NCBI GenBank assembly: GCA_016302195.1
Contig: JAEDOA010000032.1
Location: forward strand, 1-13,357
From: Erysipelotrichaceae bacterium
GTDB lineage: Bacteria > Bacillota_I > Bacilli_A > Erysipelotrichales > Erysipelotrichaceae
Length of the DNA stretch: 13,357 nucleotides
Reading direction: 5' to 3'
The position numbers were made by a program, and so were the translations under genes. The notes below the pieces were generated by a model. The model did not search any database. It was not told the DNA's origin and was given only the letters and a program-made list of their open reading frames with translations. This document shows, piece by piece, positions 8,901 through 13,357 of this stretch (its first letter is position 1; each line of letters starts with the position of its first letter).

Positions 8901-9076
8901 AATTCACCAGCAGCCTTTTCAGTATAGGTAACAATAACAATCTTGCTGAAATCAATATTGTTATTTACCAACTTATTGACTATTTCAACAATGTTATATG
9001 TCTTTCCTGTTCCTGCTGATGCCTCAATCGCATAGTTTTTATTAATATCATATGCTTTTAAATCAAACTTAACCAT
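5963..9076 (-). CDS. recB: Exodeoxyribonuclease V beta subunit RecB (helicase-nuclease)
   Basis: RecB is the 3'-5' SF1A helicase and the only nuclease of RecBCD. Helicase motifs in the 1037-residue protein are Walker A EASAGTGKT at 18-26, TYTEKAAGELKDRI near 50-63, IIDEFQDTN at 237-245, VGDPKQSIYSFQQAD at 267-281, NYRST at 305-309, TIHASKGLEFP at 594-604 and FYVAYTRAK at 657-665. The C-terminal nuclease domain is complete: His824 in GTAMHEIFE, Asp921 in GFIDLL, Asp934 and Lys936 in IIDWKSD, and Gln964/Tyr968. It is shorter than E. coli RecB (about 1180 residues). The start codon overlaps the end of recC by 8 nt (ATGGTTAA), and GAGG at 9084-9081 precedes the ATG by 4 nt. The nuclease domain, the recC neighbour and the lack of an AddB partner favour RecB over AddA or UvrD-like proteins. 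Confidence 0.94.
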   Translation of the reverse strand: MVKFDLKAYDINKNYAIEASAGTGKTYNIVEIVNKLVNNNIDFSKIVIVTYTEKAAGELKDRIRKKINNVDINSGFIGTIHSFTQQLINEFGLSGNFAIGLTMQQDKHIDDFINRYIRREDVISKILAYDKFDVDGFGKYLKNIIKNYYLDKDGKEVKSIVSIDKELLYSKRKSAIKKFDEKQLAYELADECYLAWKKEKQTKRIQSFDDMILNVREALYNNEKFALEVRNKYQYAIIDEFQDTNQKQFDIFEKIFMQDNLHHIIVVGDPKQSIYSFQQADIEVYFKAVEKIVSNNGEKCLLTKNYRSTEKMVEACNMLFPNFELEKDNIAFLPSEYKEENKDENISRCYYQQKQTPAFWITENEVNSQQFAHIAAEIIVDICSLENDKTKLQLEDGGKIRNVRFSDIAILAKSKSEMKPIQNALQKCGIPFIRYKDDSLFSSMENAHWISMLQAINVSDFTGNNRKYLKKVLTTKFFGYSLKDITSDYFDRDDIKEIEILNDFKKAAQEQRWQDLIDDILFKTKLKSNVGSLNDIQPYAIFKQIGDYCIDYLSKGHNLLKLITELKQNISKDDDEATAIIEKSTDFNSVRIMTIHASKGLEFPIVISVAGFKGNRKSKEIYSYRKVLDDESLPMISLEKDSDLVNLKDSQEQKRLFYVAYTRAKYLLILPQYKDFKADFLPNSFKAFTSKFSDYYRYISDNGKTTEQLKREVGQILKPFDIRNNQDKMIEQRDNIKKVIANIKDNRAMMFSYSSLSHPAINDDNLNNPANSNGIVVENEHEIEGLSKYDRNAVVANIKYDTDCQPIVFPENFPKGAAVGTAMHEIFELLDYTDYQSNLNKIIKRCFVANQIVYDDNWTDSLKQMVDNVLTSDITIFHGGVDSGQTFKLNSISNDKKRAECEFNVNMKDSFLKNYFNGFIDLLVKIDDRVVIIDWKSDSLNQQFTSYADAQQLISHVNDSYSIQRTLYGYYLIEALASKYPNKTKQQVFNEHFGGVCYVFLRGCNKNKSNGIYCQSWSSYEQLKQSFDEIVNDRIKK

Positions 9077-11909
9077 TTTTCCTCGTTTTCTTTTCTTCTA
9101 AAGGTAATTCAATTAATCTTGCCACCTTTTCCCTGTTTTCAGTAAACTGAACTTGACAGTCTTTTTGGTTATAGCCAAGCTGGGTGGTATAGTCAAACAT
9201 TTTTTTATCATCGTAATATCTCCAGCCATTCGCTATATGTACATCAATTAGCTTATCAAAATCGCACTTGTCATCCTGTAATGCTTCAATATAGAAAAAA
9301 TAATTATCATTATAGTTATTCATTCCCTGATAGATATCAAGTAGTATTTGTTGGGCTCTCTTCTCACTAATTGAAAAGCTTTTTTTCATTTTTTTATTGA
9401 TAATTAAATTCACTTTAGTTTTTTTAGTTATCAATACGTTAATTAATGAAGCCACATATAGATATAGATACTTATTTGTTTCCTTTTTCTCATCATTATC
9501 AGCCAATTTATAATAACTAATTGTATCCAAGTCTTCTTCTATGATTAAATCCTTATCGCATACTATGGTAAATGTTTCTTCATTATAGGTTAATAAATAA
9601 TCATCAAGTTTTTTGACAATCATTTTATCAATACTATCTTTATAGTCATCCATCATTTCTTTGCATTTATCCATAATAAGATTATAGTTTTTTTCTAACA
9701 ATTCTTTTGTATTTAAGGGCAGCTTACGGTCCATAATTAGTTTTTCTTTAATCTTATCACTTTCTACTATGGATTTGTTTTTTATATATTCGCAAATAAT
9801 ACTTACACAAATCCTATTTAGTTCTTTTTTACTAATAAATAATGGTTCATATTCCTTTGTAGCTACTATCTGATTGATATCATATTCTTTGCCGAACTGT
9901 CTTTCAACTTTATTTCTAAAAGGTTCAATTAAATAATCAGCCATTTCTGAGATTTTTATTCTATTATTACTGATGATCGCACTGTCTATTTGTGGTTGTT
10001 TTACTTGATCCAACTTTTTTTCTGATAATAAACTCATATAGTATTGACTATTAATCATTTCTCTAAGTGTAAATAAGCTATCGATGTCGCGAGTTTCATC
10101 CAAAGCAAGGCTTATCTCTTTTTCTTTCTTATCAGGTAATAGACTTAAAAAACTAGATGGAAATAACTCGCTATCTGTTTTTAATTCCGTATTCAAATAA
10201 CTGAAATAACAATGCTTATTGGCATTTTTATACTGCAAGATAAAATCTTTCTTTTTTTGATTAATGTCCTGTTGCACTCTTAAATCAAGCTCACTTCTCT
10301 TTTCACTATTATCCAAAACGTTATCGTTACAATTCAATATGAAAATATAATCAGCATTCAACACTGCATTATTTTTCAAATTGGTAAAACTAACTCCATT
10401 AACAAATAGACCATAATCTTTTTTTTGCGATTGTGAGCAATTATTTATCATAATGCTTAGAAGCATATCAATTGTTAAGGCATTATTGGAAATATTCAAA
10501 TTTTTAATTCCATTTACAATTTTTTCAATATTTGTAAACTGTCCATCATTTAAACAGTAGGCCCATTTTGCTAGCTGCTGCATTATTAAATCAATATCTG
10601 AAATAGTGTTGTTTCTAGTCAATTCCACCCACATATTTAAATCATCTATTATGCTTATTAATTTATAAATTGATTCATCATCAAATTTAAATGTCGAATA
10701 TGGCTGTAGTTTTTCATCATTTAGCTCTACAATATTATCCTGATCATTGATATCGACGATTTTAGATAAAACCAGTCTTTTCTTTAGATACATAAAGTCG
10801 TTGTTGTTAGCCTTACTACGGAATATATTTAATTTTAATAAGACATCGTTATAATCCAATAGCTGCTCTTCACTAAGATTTCTAACCATTTTTACTAGCT
10901 GATTATTGATAATCAGGGAAAAATCTTCTCTTGTATAAACCCCTTTATATACAATATCGGCTAAAACAGTTAATAAATCCGCTAAAGGCGATGACATTGG
11001 ACAATTAGCATTTATTGAAAAGTTGATATTTGGATAGTTGATATTGTCCTGTTTAAAGACTCTGTTAATCTCGTTTTTATAGATTGATATATCTTTAGCA
11101 AGTACAATAAAATCATTATATTTACATTTTTCCTCTTTGATTTTTTGACAAATGAATGTATGAACCTGTTCGATTTCTCTTAATCTGCTTGGTGATTTGA
11201 TAATTGTATAACCGACATAATCGTTGCTAGTTTCATCATTTTCAATTGATAGAACCAAAATATCATTATCCTTTTTTAGCTGCTCAATAATCTTTTGAGT
11301 TAACTTATCGAAACAAGTAAAACCAAAAAAACAAATATGTTTACCCTTTACTAAAGCAGTTTTATTATCAAACAGATATTTTATGGTGGCAAAGCCATGT
11401 TTTTTTCCATAGTCAATCATTTGATCATATAAATTTTTTTGCCAAGGGCAATTTGATAGAGTTGTTTCTTCTTTTTCATATTCATAAAATAAAGAAGATA
11501 ATTCTTCCACTACGCTAAAAAAAGCGGCCTTGTTTTTAGTTAATTCTTTAATTTCTGAAGGAATATTATCTTTATCAGATAATAATTGCAAAAGGATTAG
11601 TTCAATATCAGTTTGTTTTAATAAACTATATTTTCTATCAGTGCAAATAAAACTAAATAACCCCTGATTAATTGTTTTAAAATCAGCACTCATCAGAACA
11701 TCTTTTTGAGTTTTTAACCAGTAGGCCTTAAACCATTTTTGCATTGTATTATCAGGGAAAACAACAGTAAGCGGATCGAAAATATCTGCTTCTTTTATTT
11801 TATCTATTAATAAATCTGCCAGTTCGTTTAGTTTTTCCATATTCCAACTCCATATTTTATATATTAATTCTATTGTATCTTTTTCAGCAAATAAACTTTT
11901 TTTAGTCAT
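9069..11909 (-). CDS. recC: Exodeoxyribonuclease V gamma subunit RecC
   Basis: RecC is the scaffold of RecBCD that splits the duplex and, in enterobacteria, reads Chi. It has a helicase-like fold without ATPase motifs, and no Walker A is visible here, as expected. Recognisable RecC blocks are the N-terminal MEKLNELADLL...DPLTVVFPDNTMQKW, SPSRLREIEQVHTFI at 239-253, FIVLAKDISIYKNEI at 267-281, SPLADLLTVLADI at 307-319, VSFTNLKNNAVLNADYIFIL near 506-525 and KISEMADYLIEPFRNKVERQ at 652-671. At 946 residues it is clearly shorter than E. coli RecC (1122), so whether it reads a Chi-like site is unknown. The start at 11909 follows the tetR stop by 1 nt without an SD. ATG 11840 has a good SD (GGAG at 11851-11848, 7-nt spacer), but starting there would remove the first strand expected for the family. 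Assignment rests on these blocks and on the operon. Confidence 0.88.
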   Translation of the reverse strand: MTKKSLFAEKDTIELIYKIWSWNMEKLNELADLLIDKIKEADIFDPLTVVFPDNTMQKWFKAYWLKTQKDVLMSADFKTINQGLFSFICTDRKYSLLKQTDIELILLQLLSDKDNIPSEIKELTKNKAAFFSVVEELSSLFYEYEKEETTLSNCPWQKNLYDQMIDYGKKHGFATIKYLFDNKTALVKGKHICFFGFTCFDKLTQKIIEQLKKDNDILVLSIENDETSNDYVGYTIIKSPSRLREIEQVHTFICQKIKEEKCKYNDFIVLAKDISIYKNEINRVFKQDNINYPNINFSINANCPMSSPLADLLTVLADIVYKGVYTREDFSLIINNQLVKMVRNLSEEQLLDYNDVLLKLNIFRSKANNNDFMYLKKRLVLSKIVDINDQDNIVELNDEKLQPYSTFKFDDESIYKLISIIDDLNMWVELTRNNTISDIDLIMQQLAKWAYCLNDGQFTNIEKIVNGIKNLNISNNALTIDMLLSIMINNCSQSQKKDYGLFVNGVSFTNLKNNAVLNADYIFILNCNDNVLDNSEKRSELDLRVQQDINQKKKDFILQYKNANKHCYFSYLNTELKTDSELFPSSFLSLLPDKKEKEISLALDETRDIDSLFTLREMINSQYYMSLLSEKKLDQVKQPQIDSAIISNNRIKISEMADYLIEPFRNKVERQFGKEYDINQIVATKEYEPLFISKKELNRICVSIICEYIKNKSIVESDKIKEKLIMDRKLPLNTKELLEKNYNLIMDKCKEMMDDYKDSIDKMIVKKLDDYLLTYNEETFTIVCDKDLIIEEDLDTISYYKLADNDEKKETNKYLYLYVASLINVLITKKTKVNLIINKKMKKSFSISEKRAQQILLDIYQGMNNYNDNYFFYIEALQDDKCDFDKLIDVHIANGWRYYDDKKMFDYTTQLGYNQKDCQVQFTENREKVARLIELPLEEKKTRKNG

Positions 11910-11910
11910 A

Positions 11911-12453
11911 TTAATAATTTTTAAGTATCAGTTTTCCTATCAGATTGGCTATTTCTTCAGGAGTCTTATTGATTGGCTCAGTTAACCATTGACTCAATAT
12001 ATAGTAGATTCCTCCTGCATAATAATAAGTAATCAATTTGAAATCACTTGAGTCAATGTTATTGAAATTGACTTTTAATTTGGTTATATCTGATAAATAT
12101 ATTTCATTAATTAACTCAATAAACTGACTATCGCTACGACACTTTATCAAAATGATCATATTGTTAGCATTATTATAAAAATAAAGGCAAACATCATTTA
12201 GCCATGTCATTGGATTATCTTTGGCTTTATCTTTAATAGCCATATTTTTAATATCTGTAATCATTTCGTGTCTGATTTCACTTAAGATATCCTTTGGTTG
12301 AGAATAATGACGATAAAAGGTTGCCCGATTAATTCCAGCCTGCTGGCATAATTGAGTAACAGCAATCTTATTAATATCGTTTTTTTCAAGCAAAAGCAAC
12401 AAAGCTTCTCGTAATAATCTTTTTGTTAATTTTGTTCTCTGATCATCCTTCAT
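11911..12453 (-). CDS. TetR/AcrR-family transcriptional regulator
   Basis: This is a ligand- or signal-responsive DNA-binding dimer and probably a repressor. The 180-residue protein starts MKDDQRTKLTKRLLREALLLLLEK, followed by a TetR helix-turn-helix, VTQLCQQAGINRATFYRHY. The C-terminal part (YYYAGGIYYILSQWL near the end) resembles the effector domain of DhaS-like TetR proteins common in Bacillota. ATG 12453 is chosen because it gives the normal family N-terminus. A TTG at 12495 would add 14 residues (AFIVAYYRKENVK) that the family does not need. It is the first gene of the recCBD operon: its TAA is 1 nt before the recC ATG, so regulator and nuclease are co-transcribed and probably translationally coupled. 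The effector is unknown. It likely acts on the divergent region just upstream. Confidence 0.88.
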   Translation of the reverse strand: MKDDQRTKLTKRLLREALLLLLEKNDINKIAVTQLCQQAGINRATFYRHYSQPKDILSEIRHEMITDIKNMAIKDKAKDNPMTWLNDVCLYFYNNANNMIILIKCRSDSQFIELINEIYLSDITKLKVNFNNIDSSDFKLITYYYAGGIYYILSQWLTEPINKTPEEIANLIGKLILKNY

Positions 12454-12532
12454 CTTTACGTTCTCTTTTCTATAATAAGCAACAATAAACGCCAATTTGT
12501 TTCATAACTTACAATTGTCAAAAATCTGGCGG

Positions 12533-12561
12533 TTGAGTATGCGACATGTGTATATTATAAT
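12533..12561 (+). promoter_or_regulatory. Sigma-A-type promoter of the TauE/SafE transporter gene
   Basis: TTGAGT at 12533-12538 (4 of 6 to consensus) is followed by a 17-bp spacer and a perfect TATAAT at 12556-12561. The predicted start of transcription is near 12568, leaving a leader of about 32 nt with the SD AAAGGA at 12587-12592, 7 nt before the ATG at 12600. Confidence 0.7.
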
Positions 12562-12574
12562 ATCTTTTGTCGCA
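12540..12574. repeat. Inverted repeat TGCGACA-N21-TGTCGCA, candidate operator
   Basis: TGCGACA at 12540-12546 and its exact reverse complement TGTCGCA at 12568-12574 flank the -10 of the transporter promoter. The right arm falls on the predicted transcription start. Their centre (12557) is within half a base of the centre of the palindrome ATATTATAATAT. GC-rich arms in AT-rich DNA placed this symmetrically are likely to be a protein binding site, most simply for the adjacent TetR protein. The 28-bp spacing between half-site centres is wider than a usual single TetR operator, so two dimers or another regulator are possible. Confidence 0.5.
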
Positions 12575-12599
12575 AAATTAAACGAGAAAGGACTTAATT

Positions 12600-13357
12600 A
12601 TGGGTTTATTAAAAATTATCTTAGTTTGTTTTATCGCCGGGATTGGCGCAGGACTTGGTACGGGGTTTGCTGGTTTAAGTGCTGCTTCCGTCGTTGGTCC
12701 CTTGTTATCAACTTTTTTAGATGTGTCACCATACCAGGCAATAGGTGTCGGATTAATAAGTGATGTATTAGCTAGTTCTATCAGCGCCTACACATACCAT
12801 AAAAGTGGTAATTTAGATATTAAAAACTCTTTACCACTATTATTAAGTGTATTAGTAATGACTATTATCGGTAGTGTAGTTGCTAGCTACGTTCCAGCTA
12901 AAGCCATGGGTTCTACAATGCAGATAATGCTGATCATTTTAGGATTACGCTTTATCTTGGTTCCAATAAAAACTACAAAAGCTCAAATGAATGCAGTATC
13001 CAAGAAAGAAATGCTGATAAAATCAGTTCTGGGTGGTATAGTTGTCGGCTTTATTTGTGGATTTGTTGGAGCAGGTGGAGGAATGATGCTATTATTTGTA
13101 TTAACTTCACTATTAGGCTATCAAATGCATATGGCAGTTGGTACAAGTGTATTTATAATGGCATTTACGGCTCTTACTGGAGGAATAAGTCATATCGCAT
13201 TTGGAGGATTACCAGATTCTACTGTCTTAATATTCTGTTGTTTATTTACTTTACTATGGGCACAAATTGCCAGCAAAATAGCCAATAAGGTTGATACAAG
13301 AACACTAAATATCGTTGTTGGAATTGTTTTAATATTAACTGGTATTGTGGTATTAGT
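12600..13357 (+). CDS. TauE/SafE-family membrane transporter (3' end outside window)
   Basis: The frame is open from ATG 12600 to the window edge: 252 codons plus two bases, with no stop yet. Family members are mostly about 250-270 residues, so little is missing. The protein is strongly hydrophobic with about seven or eight membrane segments, for example near 3-27, 77-98, 105-122, 139-158, 162-175, 180-198, 205-220 and 235 onward. Two Gly-rich repeats typical of the family are visible: GIGAGLGTGFAGLS in the first segment and GFVGAGGGMMLL in the second half. TauE/SafE proteins are thought to export or import small sulfur-containing or organic anions; the substrate cannot be told here. SD AAAGGA lies 7 nt before the ATG. 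It is transcribed divergently from the TetR gene and shares its control region, so it may be a target of that regulator. Confidence 0.85.
   Translation, partial: MGLLKIILVCFIAGIGAGLGTGFAGLSAASVVGPLLSTFLDVSPYQAIGVGLISDVLASSISAYTYHKSGNLDIKNSLPLLLSVLVMTIIGSVVASYVPAKAMGSTMQIMLIILGLRFILVPIKTTKAQMNAVSKKEMLIKSVLGGIVVGFICGFVGAGGGMMLLFVLTSLLGYQMHMAVGTSVFIMAFTALTGGISHIAFGGLPDSTVLIFCCLFTLLWAQIASKIANKVDTRTLNIVVGIVLILTGIVVL

Larger units (their letters stand above)
12454..12599. promoter_or_regulatory. Divergent control region between tetR-recCBD and the TauE/SafE gene
   Basis: These 146 bases must carry the promoters of both flanking transcription units. The core is 12533-12582. It holds the + strand promoter, a palindromic -10 (ATATTATAATAT, 12552-12563) and flanking inverted 7-mers. 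On the - strand, TATAAT at 12559-12554 with a weak -35 (TTTAAT, 12582-12577, 17-bp spacer) is the best candidate for tetR-recCBD and would give a leader of about 94 nt. A perfect TTGACA on the - strand (12521-12516) has only a poor -10 behind it. The - strand promoter is therefore uncertain. Confidence 0.55.

Noticed and set aside
12516..12521. Perfect TTGACA on the - strand as -35 for tetR-recCBD
   Set aside because: No usable -10 follows at 15-18 bp (best CAAATT or AAATTG), so it is not called as a promoter on its own.
12490..12531. Inverted 5-mers CGCCA (12490-12494) and TGGCG (12527-12531)
   Set aside because: They are short, far apart and have no symmetric core, so probably chance.
12497..12763. 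Open frame of 88 codons on the + strand across the divergent region
   Set aside because: It overlaps the promoter and the first part of the TauE/SafE gene in another frame; the true frame starting at 12600 has an SD and clear homology.
13055..13288. Open frame of 77 codons on the + strand near the right edge
   Set aside because: It lies wholly inside the TauE/SafE gene in a different frame.
1..13357. TGA reassigned to Trp, since no gene in the window ends in TGA
   Set aside because: All genes are full length with Trp as TGG under the standard code; absence of TGA stops among six genes is not informative.
1..13357. CRISPR array, tRNA/rRNA, insertion sequence or phage attachment site
   Set aside because: No regularly spaced repeats, RNA-gene-like sequences, transposase frames or terminal repeats were seen on either strand.

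Overview
The window is AT-rich throughout. Its dense Shine-Dalgarno (SD) usage (AGGAGG, AAAGGA, GAGG), its long glutamine-dependent NAD synthetase, the style of its TetR-family regulator and its Lys/Asn/Ile-rich proteins all suggest a low-GC Gram-positive (Bacillota-like) bacterium. The genus cannot be fixed from the sequence. Every gene reads through under the standard code, with Trp as TGG. There is no RNA gene, CRISPR array, insertion sequence or long repeat, and no gene-free stretch over 300 bases.

Left part, + strand (1-4017): a two-ORF NAD module. pncB (nicotinate phosphoribosyltransferase) is followed by one long frame that joins a NadD domain (nicotinate-nucleotide adenylyltransferase) to a complete glutamine-dependent NadE (NAD synthetase). 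Together they cover the Preiss-Handler route: nicotinate to NaMN to NaAD to NAD. The NadD part has no ATG, GTG or TTG start upstream of its ATP-binding motif and no stop codon of its own before NadE. NadE has a good internal ribosome binding site and ATG. The module ends in a strong hairpin/T-tract terminator that overlaps the last codons and stop of nadE.

Middle part, - strand (4019-12453): an operon in the order TetR-type regulator, recC, recB, recD. It encodes a whole RecBCD helicase-nuclease with intact helicase motifs in RecB and RecD and an intact RecB nuclease centre. Junctions are very tight: 1 nt between tetR and recC, an 8-nt recC/recB overlap, and a recB stop that overlaps the recD SD. 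RecBCD is notable in this kind of genome because Bacillota usually use AddAB, and a TetR regulator as first cistron is more unusual still. The operon converges on nadE with 15 nt between stop codons.

Right part: a roughly 147-bp divergent control region (12454-12599) separates tetR-recCBD from a + strand TauE/SafE-family membrane transporter that runs off the window. The region holds a good transporter promoter, a palindromic -10 that can be read on both strands, and flanking inverted 7-mers that look like a regulator binding site. The simplest inference is that the TetR protein controls its own recCBD operon, the transporter, or both.

The most unusual points are the startless and stopless NadD frame between PncB and NadE, and the TetR-led recCBD operon with its symmetric divergent promoter.
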